From Methylomonas sp. (GTDB taxonomy: Bacteria > Pseudomonadota > Gammaproteobacteria > Methylococcales > Methylomonadaceae), in assembly GCF_023228165.1 (NCBI RefSeq), contig NZ_JALOBS010000013.1, positions 62,001 to 126,000 on the forward strand: a stretch of DNA of 64,000 nt, read 5' to 3'. The position numbers and the translations under genes are program-made. This document shows, one piece after another, positions 33,808 to 42,540 of this stretch. The notes beneath the pieces were generated by a model that saw only the letters and a program-made list of their open reading frames with translations, had not been told where the DNA came from and made no database searches. Numbering within the stretch: position 1 is the stretch's first letter; every line of letters starts with the position of its first letter.

Positions 33808-35320
33808 CGCTTTAACCAATACAGCCATGACCCTCAAGCGCTTATTGGAACAGCACCAACCTGCCTTGACCCTGGTCGAAACCGGTATCATCAGCCATGT
33901 CGGGCATGGTGTAGCTTTGGTGGATGGTTTGCCCGGCGTGCAGGCCATGGAACTGGTTGAATTCGAAGCAGGCCTGTTCGGTTTGGCATTCAATCTCGAT
34001 CCCGAACAAGTGGGTGTGGTGCTGCTGGGGGCTAGCGCCCAAATAGCCGCGGGCAGCCGGGTACGCCGCACCGGTCGGGTGGCCGACCTACCGGTTGGGC
34101 CAGCATTACTCGGCCGCATCGTCAACGCCTTAGGCCAACCGCTGGACGAACTAGGGCCGTTGAATATCACCGAGCGTAGCCCCATCGAGCGGGAAGCGCC
34201 CGCCATCCTGGAGCGCGCGCCGGTCACCGAACCGTTGCAAACCGGCATCAAAGTCATAGATGCCGCCATCCCCATCGGTCGCGGGCAACGTCAGCTCATC
34301 ATCGGCGACCGCCAAACCGGCAAGACCGCCATAGCGCTGGCGATACTGGTTAACCAGCGCGACAGCGATGTCATCTGCATCTATTGCGCAATCGGCCAGC
34401 GCGGCGACGCAGTGGCGCGAGCGGTCGATACCTTGCGCGCGCAACGAATCATGCCGCAGACCATCGTGGTCCCGGCCGCCGCCGAAGATCCGCCCGGCCT
34501 GCAATTCATCACGCCCTATGCCGCCACCAGCATCGCCGAGTATTTTATGCAACAGGGCCGGGATGTCGTGATCGTCTACGACGACTTGACCCATCACGCC
34601 CTCGCCTACCGCGAGCTGTCTTTGCTGCTGCGCCGGCCGCCGGGCCGCGAAGCTTATCCCGGCGACATTTTCTATATTCATGCTCGCTTGCTGGAGCGCG
34701 CCACTCACTTGGCGAAAGGCGGATCGCTGACTGCGCTGCCCATCATCGAAATCGAAGCGGAAAACCTGGCCGCCTACATTGCCACTAACCTGATTTCCAT
34801 TACCGACGGCCAGATTTATCTGTCGCCCGAGTTATTTCACAAAGGCCTGTTACCGGCCGTGGACGTCGGCAAATCCGTTTCCCGGGTGGGCGGCAAGGCG
34901 CAATTGCCGGCCTATCGACTGGTCGCCGGCGCGCTGAAATTGTATTACGCCCAATTCGAGGAACTGGAAATGTTCGCCCGCTTCGGCACCCGGCTGGATC
35001 AGAAAACCCTGGGCATTCTGGAGCGGGGCAAGCGAGTGCGGGAAATTCTTAAGCAACATGAGCAGGAGGCCTTGAGCCCTTTCGAGCAAATCATAGTGCT
35101 GCTGGCTGTAACCGAAGGCCTATTCGATAATCTACCCTTGCACGAAATTGCCCAAGCGGAACAAACACTGCGCACTGTCGCCATGAACTATTTGAACGAA
35201 ATCGGCCAGCGTATCGAGCGAGGCGAAATCCTGACTGGCGAAGACCGCGCGGCGATACTCGAGGCCGCAAAACAAGCCCTGGATCTTGGAGAGGCCGATG
35301 GAGACCGAACAAACCCTTAG
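33797..35320 (+). CDS. atpA: N-ATPase F1 alpha subunit
   Basis: 507 residues. The non-catalytic P-loop is GDRQTGKT (residues 170-177), followed by IYCAIGQRGDAVARAVDTL and DLTHHALAYRELSLLLRRPPG, SKSVSRVGGKAQLPAYR-like and the other alpha-family signatures (VGKSVSRVGGKAQ). The start at 33797 overlaps atpF; an internal Met at 33827 is an alternative. The protein binds nucleotide without catalysis and holds the F1 hexamer. Confidence 0.93.
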   Translation: MLNDALTNTAMTLKRLLEQHQPALTLVETGIISHVGHGVALVDGLPGVQAMELVEFEAGLFGLAFNLDPEQVGVVLLGASAQIAAGSRVRRTGRVADLPVGPALLGRIVNALGQPLDELGPLNITERSPIEREAPAILERAPVTEPLQTGIKVIDAAIPIGRGQRQLIIGDRQTGKTAIALAILVNQRDSDVICIYCAIGQRGDAVARAVDTLRAQRIMPQTIVVPAAAEDPPGLQFITPYAATSIAEYFMQQGRDVVIVYDDLTHHALAYRELSLLLRRPPGREAYPGDIFYIHARLLERATHLAKGGSLTALPIIEIEAENLAAYIATNLISITDGQIYLSPELFHKGLLPAVDVGKSVSRVGGKAQLPAYRLVAGALKLYYAQFEELEMFARFGTRLDQKTLGILERGKRVREILKQHEQEALSPFEQIIVLLAVTEGLFDNLPLHEIAQAEQTLRTVAMNYLNEIGQRIERGEILTGEDRAAILEAAKQALDLGEADGDRTNP

Positions 35321-36161
35321 ACGTCGTATCAAAACCGTGGGCGATCTGCATGCCATCGTCCGCACCATGAAGGCATTGGCCGCGGTCAGCGCCCGTCAGT
35401 ACGAGGCGGTGCTGAAATCTTTGGATGACTATACCCAAACGGTGGAAATGGGCTTGCAGGTCGCGCTACGCGGTAAAGTCTTTGACAAACCCGATCGGCC
35501 CCGAGCCATTGCGCGATTAGCGGCCATCATTTTCGGCTCGGATGTGGGCTTGTGCGGGCGTTTCAACGAAGACCTGGTTAACTTTTCGCTGGACAGCATG
35601 AGCGGATTGGGGGTATCGCCATCCGCGCGCACGGTTTTGGCGGTTGGCGGGCGGATTCAGACCCGCTTAAGCGAGCTCGACCATCCTGTACAGGACAGCT
35701 GTTTTACACCGGGTTCGGCAACCGCAATTACTGCCACTGTCCGGCTGCTATTGTCTAAAATCGATGCCTGGCAGGACCGTGGGTTCGAACGGGTATTGCT
35801 GTTTTACAACCAGTCCGGTTCACCCACTCAGCTCCACCTGCTGCCCGTCGATCCGCGCTCGTTCGGCAACTTGAGCCAAGCACCCTGGCCCTCTCATCTG
35901 CTGCCCAGCTATAGTCTTGACACCGAAAGTCTGCTGGCGGCCCTGATTCGGCAGCATCTGTTTATCTGTCTGTTTCGCGCCTGTTCCGCATCCTTGGCTT
36001 CGGAGCATCAGATGCGTTTGCGCACCACCCAGGCAGCCGAAAAAAACATTCAGGAAAAACTCGACGAATTGGCCGCGGAATTTCGGATGCGGCGCCAGGA
36101 TGCCATCGATGCGGAGTTACTTGATATCGGCGCAGGCTTTGAGGCGGTTAATAGCGACTAG
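35298..36161 (+). CDS. atpG: N-ATPase F1 gamma subunit
   Basis: 287 residues from ATG 35298, preceded by GGAG; it overlaps atpA by 23 bp. The gamma-family ends are clear: RRRIKTVGDLHAIVRTMKAL at the N-terminus, and ASEHQMRLRTTQAAEKNIQ at the C-terminus (about 240-260), the rotary shaft helices. The middle is divergent from standard AtpG, as usual for N-ATPases. It is the last gene of the operon. Confidence 0.9.
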   Translation: METEQTLRRRIKTVGDLHAIVRTMKALAAVSARQYEAVLKSLDDYTQTVEMGLQVALRGKVFDKPDRPRAIARLAAIIFGSDVGLCGRFNEDLVNFSLDSMSGLGVSPSARTVLAVGGRIQTRLSELDHPVQDSCFTPGSATAITATVRLLLSKIDAWQDRGFERVLLFYNQSGSPTQLHLLPVDPRSFGNLSQAPWPSHLLPSYSLDTESLLAALIRQHLFICLFRACSASLASEHQMRLRTTQAAEKNIQEKLDELAAEFRMRRQDAIDAELLDIGAGFEAVNSD

Positions 36162-36293
36162 ACCAACCCATGGTTTCGGTGCCGTGACGGATATTTGCCG
36201 CCCGCTTACGCCGCGCAATCGATTGTTTCGAGATTGTCGCCATCAAGGAATCGTCGAATACCTGCCCGGCTCGAGCAATAATCAGCGCAACCG
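36162..36293. other. Convergent intergenic gap between atpG and pcm
   Basis: 132 bp between the stops of atpG and pcm, without a gene or a visible hairpin/T-run terminator. Confidence 0.3.
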
Positions 36294-36956
36294 CTACCGG
36301 CTGACACCCGATAAAAACGGCACGAAGGTCACCGGCTCTATGGCTTCGTCTTCAAAACCACTTTCCGTGCGAGTAATACGATGCAGCTCTTGCCGCCCCT
36401 CACTACCGACCGGAATCACCATGATGCCGCCCACGGCCATTTGCGCCAGCAGCGCTTCCGGAATTTCAGCCGGGGCCGCGGCAGCCAATATGCCGTCGAA
36501 CGGCGCATGCTCGGGCCAGCCCCAGCTACCGTCGCTATGTTTGAAACCGACCGACTTGATGCCCAATTCCCAAAGCAAATCGCGGGCTTTTTTCATCAAG
36601 GGGGCTATACGTTCCACGGAATACAATTGTTCCACCAGCTTGGCCAGAACAGCGGTCTGATAACCGCAGCCCGTACCTATTTCCAACACTTTAGTTCGTG
36701 GGCCCTTTTCCAGCAGCAACTCGGTCATTCTGGCCACGATATAAGGCTGAGAAATGGTCTGATTATGCCCGATCGGTAAAGCGGTATCTTCGTAAGCCCG
36801 ACTTTCCAAAGCCTCATCGACAAACACATGCCGGGGCGTCTCCGCCATGGCGGCCAATACCCTGCTGTTGTTAATGCCTTGTTCTCTCAGGCGGGATACC
36901 ATGCGTTCGCGGGTGCGCCGAGAGGTCATGCCCGTACCTTGCAAGCGTTGCTTCAT
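36294..36956 (-). CDS. pcm: Protein-L-isoaspartate O-methyltransferase
   Basis: 220 residues from ATG 36956, 2 bp after the surE stop; an upstream Met at 36980 lies inside surE. The family motifs are LPIGHNQTISQPYIVARMTE and VLEIGTGCGYQTAVLA (SAM site), then VGFKHSDGSWGWPEHAPFDG. The enzyme repairs L-isoaspartyl and D-aspartyl sites in damaged proteins. It forms the usual surE-pcm pair. The usual gammaproteobacterial next gene, nlpD, is not here: the N-ATPase operon converges on it. Confidence 0.92.
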   Translation of the reverse strand: MKQRLQGTGMTSRRTRERMVSRLREQGINNSRVLAAMAETPRHVFVDEALESRAYEDTALPIGHNQTISQPYIVARMTELLLEKGPRTKVLEIGTGCGYQTAVLAKLVEQLYSVERIAPLMKKARDLLWELGIKSVGFKHSDGSWGWPEHAPFDGILAAAAPAEIPEALLAQMAVGGIMVIPVGSEGRQELHRITRTESGFEDEAIEPVTFVPFLSGVSR

Positions 36957-36958
36957 GC

Positions 36959-37708
36959 CTATACCTCTATTGTCAGCCACTCGCGTAGCCCCTCCAAACG
37001 ATCGAAACGGGTCAAATCCAGTTGTAACGGCGTGACGGAGACATAACCATTCCGAATCGCATCGAAATCGGTACCCGGCCCGGCATCCTGTTCGCTACCC
37101 GGCGGCCCCACCCAATAAATAGTATGCCCGCGCGGATCGCTGGCCCGAATCACGGCCTCGGCCTTGTGCCGTTGTCCGAGTCGGGTGGATTGAAAACCTT
37201 TGAGCTGCTCGAACGGCAGGTCCGGCACGTTCACATTCAACAGCGTATCGTCCGGCAAAGGATGCGTCTGAATTTTCTTCAACAGCGCCACGGCCACTTG
37301 CGCCGCGGTATCGAAATGTTTGGGATCGCTACCGACCAGGGAAACGGCCACGGCCGGCAAACCCAAAAAACGGCCCTCCGTGGCCGCCGCCACGGTACCG
37401 GAATACAATACATCGTCGCCCAGGTTGGCGCCATGGTTGATTCCGGCAAACACCATATCCGGTTCGCTCGCCAGCAATCCGGTGATGGCCAGATGTACGC
37501 AATCGGTCGGTGTGCCGTCCACCCGCACAAATCCGTTATCGCAAAGGGTTGCCCTGCGCGGCATATCCAGCGTCAGCGAATTGCTGGCGGCGCTGCGATT
37601 TCTATCCGGCGCCACCACCGATACGTCGGCGTGCTGTTGCAAAGCCGCCGCCAGCGCATTGATGCCCTGAGCCAAATATCCATCGTCGTTGCTGATCAGA
37701 ATGTGCAT
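36959..37708 (-). CDS. surE: 5'/3'-nucleotidase SurE
   Basis: 249 residues. The N-terminus ILISNDDGYLAQGINALA contains the metal-binding DD, and PDRNRSAASNSLTL, VDGTPTDCVHLAI and AGINHGANLGDDVLYSGTVAA are standard SurE motifs. It dephosphorylates nucleoside monophosphates, and is made with Pcm in a stress-survival pair. Its start is 63 bp from the divergent Smr gene. Confidence 0.93.
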   Translation of the reverse strand: MHILISNDDGYLAQGINALAAALQQHADVSVVAPDRNRSAASNSLTLDMPRRATLCDNGFVRVDGTPTDCVHLAITGLLASEPDMVFAGINHGANLGDDVLYSGTVAAATEGRFLGLPAVAVSLVGSDPKHFDTAAQVAVALLKKIQTHPLPDDTLLNVNVPDLPFEQLKGFQSTRLGQRHKAEAVIRASDPRGHTIYWVGPPGSEQDAGPGTDFDAIRNGYVSVTPLQLDLTRFDRLEGLREWLTIEV

Positions 37709-37771
37709 AGCGCTGTGAATAGCTTAAAATGCTCCCATATTAGCAAAAAAACCGCAAAACCAGCAGCTTAC

Positions 37772-38341
37772 GTGACAAAAAAACCCACAAACTCAGACGA
37801 TAGCACCTTATTCAGAAACTCGATTGGCGAAGTCAGACGCCTGGACACCAATACGGTGGTTCTTAAACCCGACAAAAAACCTCGGCCGGTGCCCGCGGTT
37901 AAACCGCTGGAACAGGTTGATCCCTTGCAAAATGACGTGGCCGGTAGCCTGGAAACCTTATTTCAGGAAGACAAAGTCGTCTTTCTGGCCCCCGGCCTGC
38001 AAAAAAATGTGCTTAAAAAATTGCGCAAGGGCTATTACGGTGTGGACGCGGAAATGGATTTACACGGCATGAGCAGCCGCGATGCCCAACGACAACTGCT
38101 GCGCTTTCTGCATTTTTGCGTGGAAGACGGTTGCCGCTGCGTGCAAATCGTCCACGGTAAAGGCTATAACTCGCCGGACAACCAGCCGGTACTGAAAAAC
38201 GATATCAATCTGTGGCTGCGCCAGCACAAGGACGTACTGGCGTTTTGCTCCACCCCGCCTAAAGCCGGCGGTACCGGTGCGCTGTATGTGTTGCTGCGCT
38301 TATCCGATAAATTCAGTCAGGCGGATGACGAGTTCGAATAG
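37772..38341 (+). CDS. Smr-domain protein
   Basis: 189 residues from a GTG at 37772. A frame that is open much farther upstream overlaps surE on the other strand and is not plausible. The C-terminal domain has EMDLHGMSSRDAQRQLLRFL, CVQIVHGKGYNS and LKNDINLWLRQHKDVLAFCS, then GGTGALYVLLR, the Smr domain of MutS2-like nucleases. The N-terminal half is a charged linker (VVLKPDKKPRPVPAVKPL). Stand-alone Smr proteins such as SmrB rescue stalled ribosomes in E. coli, but the exact role here is inference. Confidence 0.88.
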   Translation: MTKKPTNSDDSTLFRNSIGEVRRLDTNTVVLKPDKKPRPVPAVKPLEQVDPLQNDVAGSLETLFQEDKVVFLAPGLQKNVLKKLRKGYYGVDAEMDLHGMSSRDAQRQLLRFLHFCVEDGCRCVQIVHGKGYNSPDNQPVLKNDINLWLRQHKDVLAFCSTPPKAGGTGALYVLLRLSDKFSQADDEFE

Positions 38342-38349
38342 CGTAGATC

Positions 38350-38868
38350 ATGTCGGATATTCAAAGCTTTCCGCCCATTGCCGGCCCAAACGCCCGCATT
38401 CTGATTTTGGGCAGCATACCCGGTAAAGCCTCACTGGACGCAGGGGAGTATTACGCGCATCCGCGCAACCAATTCTGGCCTATCATCGCCGAATTACTGC
38501 AGTGCGGTCCACTGCCGGATTATGCAAGTAAAACTCAAGCCCTGCTCGACGCCAACATCGCCGTGTGGGATGTGATGCAATCCTGTTTCCGGCCCGGCAG
38601 CCTGGATGCCGCTATCGAGAAAAGGTCGATCATCGTTAACGATTTCCAGGGCTTTTTAGCCGACCATCCGCGCATTCGCTACATATTCTTCAACGGCGCC
38701 ACCGCCGAACAGGCTTTCAAGCGCTTGGTGCTGCCGGGTTTAACCAAACCCGACATCTGTTTACAACGCCTGCCTTCGACCAGCCCGGCCCACGCGGCCT
38801 GGTCTTTGCAACAAAAACTGCAAAGCTGGTCGGTAATCACCAGCGGGTCAAACTCAGTCTATATTTAA
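38350..38868 (+). CDS. DNA-deoxyinosine glycosylase (UDG superfamily)
   Basis: 172 residues. The N-terminus ILILGSIPGKASLDAGEYY and the following HPRNQFWPIIAELL are the GSxPGxxS and NxFW motifs of the hypoxanthine-DNA glycosylase family. IAVWDVMQSCFRPGSLD and LQRLPSTSPAHAAW are the middle and C-terminal UDG motifs. It should remove deaminated purine (hypoxanthine) or uracil from DNA. It follows the Smr gene by 8 bp, and its 3' end overlaps the converging response-regulator gene by 15 bp. Confidence 0.88.
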   Translation: MSDIQSFPPIAGPNARILILGSIPGKASLDAGEYYAHPRNQFWPIIAELLQCGPLPDYASKTQALLDANIAVWDVMQSCFRPGSLDAAIEKRSIIVNDFQGFLADHPRIRYIFFNGATAEQAFKRLVLPGLTKPDICLQRLPSTSPAHAAWSLQQKLQSWSVITSGSNSVYI

Positions 38869-39528
38869 TGATATTTTAGGCAGGACCGATTCAGAATCCT
38901 CAAAATCAACAACCAGACCGCAATCATGCGTTATCCGGGCCAAATCCAAAACGTTGGCGACGCCCATCTTTTCCATTAGCCGCGATCGATGGATTTCTAT
39001 GGTGCGATGGCTAATGCCCAGTAGACGCGCACTATCCTTGCAGGAGTGTCCCGCCAAAACCAGTGACATGACCTGACGTTCCCGATTGGTCAGAGTGTTC
39101 ACTCGCCCTTCGATTTCGTGGCAGCGCTTTAGCTGAGCATGGCGTGACCCAGCCATCTGTAAAGCCTCGTAGAGGCTAGCCAAAAGCTTTTTTTGCGTGA
39201 TGGGTTTGGTTAAAAAATCCAACGCGCCAGCCTTGATGGCTCTGACGCTCTTTGGGATATCGCCATGTCCTGTCAGGAAGATAATAGGCAATGATAAGCC
39301 GCGCTCCATCATGGCCTGCTGAAGCTGTAATCCATCCATGTCCGGCATCTGTATGTCGATAATGGCGCAACTGATGTCTTTCGGTTGGGCTGCCGCAAGA
39401 AATGCGTTTGCACTGGCAAAGGTTAGCACCGAAAAGCCCTCCACCTCCAACATCAAGGACAAGGAATCCCGAATAGCGGCATCGTCATCGATAATGAAAA
39501 CTTGCGAGTCGGGATGGATTTGATTCAT
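38854..39528 (-). CDS. FixJ-like response regulator with LuxR-type DNA-binding domain
   Basis: 224 residues. The receiver domain has acidic FIIDDDAAIRDS, phospho-acceptor D58 in AIIDIQMPDMDG, FLTGHGDIPKSV and FLTKPI. The C-terminal LuxR helix-turn-helix reads LTNRERQVMSLVLAGHSCKD then RTIEIHRSRLMEKM, as in FixJ. The start overlaps the kinase stop (ATGA, 39525-39528). Target genes are unknown; oxygen or redox sensing is possible, but the kinase has no obvious haem PAS domain. Confidence 0.92.
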   Translation of the reverse strand: MNQIHPDSQVFIIDDDAAIRDSLSLMLEVEGFSVLTFASANAFLAAAQPKDISCAIIDIQMPDMDGLQLQQAMMERGLSLPIIFLTGHGDIPKSVRAIKAGALDFLTKPITQKKLLASLYEALQMAGSRHAQLKRCHEIEGRVNTLTNRERQVMSLVLAGHSCKDSARLLGISHRTIEIHRSRLMEKMGVANVLDLARITHDCGLVVDFEDSESVLPKISLNID

Positions 39529-40805
39529 TCCGCTAGCAATGCAAATGGCAGAGTGAAATGAAATATGGCCCCTGTTTCTACATTCTCATCCATCCAAAGC
39601 TGCCCACCGTTGGCCTCGATAAGAGAACGGCTAATGGCCAAGCCTAGTCCGCTGCCATTCCGTTTGGTGGTAAAAAACGGTTCAAAAACCCGTTTAATCG
39701 CCTCGTCATCGAGCCCGGCCCCCCTGTCTTGTATAGTAACTTGTGCCATATTTAGCTCGGCATGGGTATACACCTTAATAGAAATTTTCGTAGTCTCAAG
39801 GCCGGCTTCCCGGATAGCATCGAGGCTGTTGTAGAGCAAATTAAGCAATACTTTTTTAACCTGCAAGGAGTTAGCCAATACCGGCGGCAAATTAGGTTGG
39901 AGTATAAGTTCAGGCTGGAAGCAACTGAATTTGTCATGCCGCACAATGGTGATAACATCCTCGATCAAACCATTGAGATTGATCGGTTCTATAACCAGCT
40001 CACCCCGTTGCAAAAATCTGAGCAACTCATGCAAACAAAGTCCGGCACGCTGGGCCTGCTCTACCAGGCCAACTAACGCGCGTTCCAAGGCCTGCGCGCT
40101 TACGTCGTCTTTATTCAGAGAACGCAACGCCACTTCGCCGAAAGCGGATATTGCCGCCAAAGGCTGATTGAGGTCGTGGGCGATTGCTGCGGCGGTTTGG
40201 ATGGCTACTTGTTGTTTGATTAGCTCGTCCATTTCGCTACGCTGCTGCTGCAATTGCCGCTCGAGCGACTTACGCCTGGATATATCCGTCATTATCGTGT
40301 GAATGACAGCGGGCAATCCTTCCTCGTCCAGGCTGATTCGGCTTTCCAAGTGTATATCGATAATCCCGCCATTCGTGCGTTTAACGCCCAACTCGGCGAT
40401 TACATTGTCTTTTGACAGAAAAGCTTGCTGCAGATATTTCTTAAATGCCAGCCGATCCGTTAAATAAGAGACAATGGAGCGGTCAATGATGTCGCCGCGA
40501 TTAGCGCCCAGAAGCGCCGCTCCGGCTAAATTGATTTCAACCACGCGCCCGGTATTTTCCAGGGTAAGATAGCCGACCGGCGCAAAATCATACAGTTCTG
40601 TATAGCGCTGCAAGGCAACCTGATTTTCTGCTTGCGCACTTTTTAGCTCTTCATTTTGCATCTCCAGTTCAAGCGTGTACGCATCCAGCTCGTGCATCAG
40701 TTTGCACGAAGCGTCTTCATGGCATTGCCCGGGAATCGGTTGTTGCGCCAAGCATTGCTCTGCCCGGTTACGAAGCTCATCAGGCGGTATTTTTGATTTT
40801 TTCAT
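39525..40805 (-). CDS. PAS-domain sensor histidine kinase
   Basis: 426 residues, no membrane helices, so cytoplasmic. A leading coiled-coil (residues about 35-70) is followed by a PAS domain (about 70-180, FAPVGYLTLENTGRVVEINLA) and a HisKA-type phosphorylation site, AIAHDLNQPLAAI, with H210. The ATP lid has LLNLLYNSLDAIREAG and GLGLAISRSLIEA. It is paired with the FixJ-like regulator. A haem ligand in the PAS domain was not identified, so it may use another ligand. Confidence 0.9.
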   Translation of the reverse strand: MKKSKIPPDELRNRAEQCLAQQPIPGQCHEDASCKLMHELDAYTLELEMQNEELKSAQAENQVALQRYTELYDFAPVGYLTLENTGRVVEINLAGAALLGANRGDIIDRSIVSYLTDRLAFKKYLQQAFLSKDNVIAELGVKRTNGGIIDIHLESRISLDEEGLPAVIHTIMTDISRRKSLERQLQQQRSEMDELIKQQVAIQTAAAIAHDLNQPLAAISAFGEVALRSLNKDDVSAQALERALVGLVEQAQRAGLCLHELLRFLQRGELVIEPINLNGLIEDVITIVRHDKFSCFQPELILQPNLPPVLANSLQVKKVLLNLLYNSLDAIREAGLETTKISIKVYTHAELNMAQVTIQDRGAGLDDEAIKRVFEPFFTTKRNGSGLGLAISRSLIEANGGQLWMDENVETGAIFHFTLPFALLAE

Positions 40806-40999
40806 GCCATACCTTCCTCAACCCTGTTTGAAAAAGGAAATCTGACTTCGACCATTGAGAAATCAATCATTTCGCCATCCGACTTCCCCATTTCCGGGCG
40901 CAAAAATAATATCCATCTTTTAGCAACCGGTGTGGCAAAACATGGATCCATTAGTGTACAAACGAATATGCGGGGGAAAACTCTTGAAATCCGTCGATA

Positions 41000-41194
41000 T
41001 TATCGCGGCACGAACTCTTTCTCCGCTTCCAGCCAATCATCCAACGCATATCCAGGCACAAAGCCTCGTTTTTCAGCCTTGAAATATGCGAGTTTTGCTA
41101 TCCCATCATCAAAATAAGGTAGCGGTATTACTACCACGACATCTTCGGGATGTAAGCAATATTTTTTCTTTTGCCTTTTGCTTGTAGTCGTCAT
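41000..41194 (-). CDS. DUF2934 domain protein
   Basis: 64 residues starting after a strong GGAGG ribosome site. FDDGIAKLAYFKAEKRG then FVPGYALDDWLEAEKEF is the DUF2934 signature, found in many environmental bacteria. The N-terminus is Lys-rich. No function is known. It lies 149 bp after the M41-like gene in the stress-type island. Confidence 0.85.
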   Translation of the reverse strand: MTTTSKRQKKKYCLHPEDVVVVIPLPYFDDGIAKLAYFKAEKRGFVPGYALDDWLEAEKEFVPR

Positions 41195-41343
41195 TGTTAA
41201 CCTCCAGCCCTATCAAACCTGTCATCACGGCGAATAGGCACGGATCAGGCGGCACAATTGCCACTCGGCATGCCTTCATGGCCGACCAGGCGATTGAATC
41301 TTCAATATGTTAGGTGTGTCATCATTAGCATACCCTTAAATTT

Positions 41344-42129
41344 CTATTCCGTTGGCGCCTTTTCATTGTTGCAACCAGCTAACGGTTCCGCATCGGTTGT
41401 CTCGACCGGTTGGTGCCGCTTCCGAGCACACTCGGTTAACAGGGGTCTCGGTGTGCTGGCAATATGTTGCCCCTGCTCCAGCACCGCAACAATGTCGTCA
41501 TATTCGATGATTTGATTTTCCGCGGCCAAAATAGCATCCGCTAAATTAATAATGGCCCGCCAATGAGACGGCTCATTCACAAACCGGCAAGCGGCCTTGA
41601 ATAAGTCGGAAATTTTGTCTTCCTTTAAAGCGTTGCAGCGTAAAAAACAATCGATATACTCATTAATAGCTTCCAGATCCGATGAACCGCCATAAAAATG
41701 CAAGGAATCCAAATGGACCAACCCAAAATTATGAGATTCGTCATCACGCAGAGACACATATTTGGCTTCCGCCAACGGGCCGATCAACAAGTTAAACATA
41801 TCGGCCTCAAACGCCCGCTGATAATCCTGCTTTTGGGCCGGAGTAAAGTGTTTGGTCGCCTCTGCAAATGAATAGGGCAATGCATGTATCAAGCGGCCGC
41901 CTTCTATTTTGGCAGCATAATGTTTATTAGGATTGCCGGAGAGCCAGCCAGTGTGCGACTCGCGCTTATCCGGCTGGATATAAATCCGAAAGAATACAAC
42001 AGGCAACGCTTTTTGCCTGTTGCCGAAATAAATGCCCGCAGCATGCCCCGCCTCATGTATAGCGGTCTCCCGGTTGATCTCCTGGCACCCTAGCGCGCCT
42101 GTTTTCTGTAAATTCCGTGAACGTTTCAT
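41344..42129 (-). CDS. FtsH-like (M41) zinc peptidase domain without AAA domain
   Basis: 261 residues. The zinc motif HEAGHAAGIYFG (HExxH) appears near residue 25, and the third ligand region GGSSDLEAINEYIDC (about 158-172) matches the D ligand of FtsH-type M41 peptidases. There is no Walker A/B motif and no membrane helix, so this is a peptidase-like protein without its own unfoldase. The neighbours are Hsp20 and DUF2934 genes, suggesting a protein-quality or stress role. Family assignment to an M41-like hypothetical group is by motif only. Confidence 0.7.
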   Translation of the reverse strand: MKRSRNLQKTGALGCQEINRETAIHEAGHAAGIYFGNRQKALPVVFFRIYIQPDKRESHTGWLSGNPNKHYAAKIEGGRLIHALPYSFAEATKHFTPAQKQDYQRAFEADMFNLLIGPLAEAKYVSLRDDESHNFGLVHLDSLHFYGGSSDLEAINEYIDCFLRCNALKEDKISDLFKAACRFVNEPSHWRAIINLADAILAAENQIIEYDDIVAVLEQGQHIASTPRPLLTECARKRHQPVETTDAEPLAGCNNEKAPTE

Positions 42130-42159
42130 ATCGGCATTCCTCCAATTTCAGCACGGAAA

Positions 42160-42540
42160 TCAATCGGTAATTTCGATAGTCTTATGTTTACTTTGTTCCG
42201 TTTTAGGAATAAGTACCTTCAGCATGCCGGCTTTTGATTCCTGCTCCGCAGCGGCGCGGATAGTGCTGGTTTGATTGTTTATCGTCACATCCAGATTATC
42301 CTTGCCGACGCCGGGCAAAGCAGCCTGAACCTCTATCTCGGCGTCATGGTCGAGAATATCCACTTTGGGAGCCGCTTTTTCGAACCCGGCCGAAAAATTC
42401 CAATCCAATAGCCTCGGCCATTTGCGCAAGAGGAAATCGTCAAAAAAATTATCCCGCTCGTTCAATGAAAACAAACCGCCGGATAAGCTGGAGGGTGATA
42501 ATTCGGTGGATTTTTTAATCTCTTTTTCTGTAGTGCTCAT
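42160..42540 (-). CDS. Hsp20-family small heat shock protein
   Basis: 126 residues. Residues about 57-126 form a truncated alpha-crystallin domain: KVDILDHDAEIEVQAALPGV then KDNLDVTINNQTSTIRA. The C-terminal IxI-like piece reads LKVLIPKTE. The usual central part of the domain is shorter than in canonical Hsp20. It presumably binds unfolding proteins. The start lies at the edge of a large non-coding stretch. Confidence 0.82.
   Translation of the reverse strand: MSTTEKEIKKSTELSPSSLSGGLFSLNERDNFFDDFLLRKWPRLLDWNFSAGFEKAAPKVDILDHDAEIEVQAALPGVGKDNLDVTINNQTSTIRAAAEQESKAGMLKVLIPKTEQSKHKTIEITD

Noticed and set aside
37124..37771. Extension of the Smr gene far upstream
   Set aside because: The extra part lies over surE on the opposite strand and has no Smr-like content; the GTG at 37772 is the better start.
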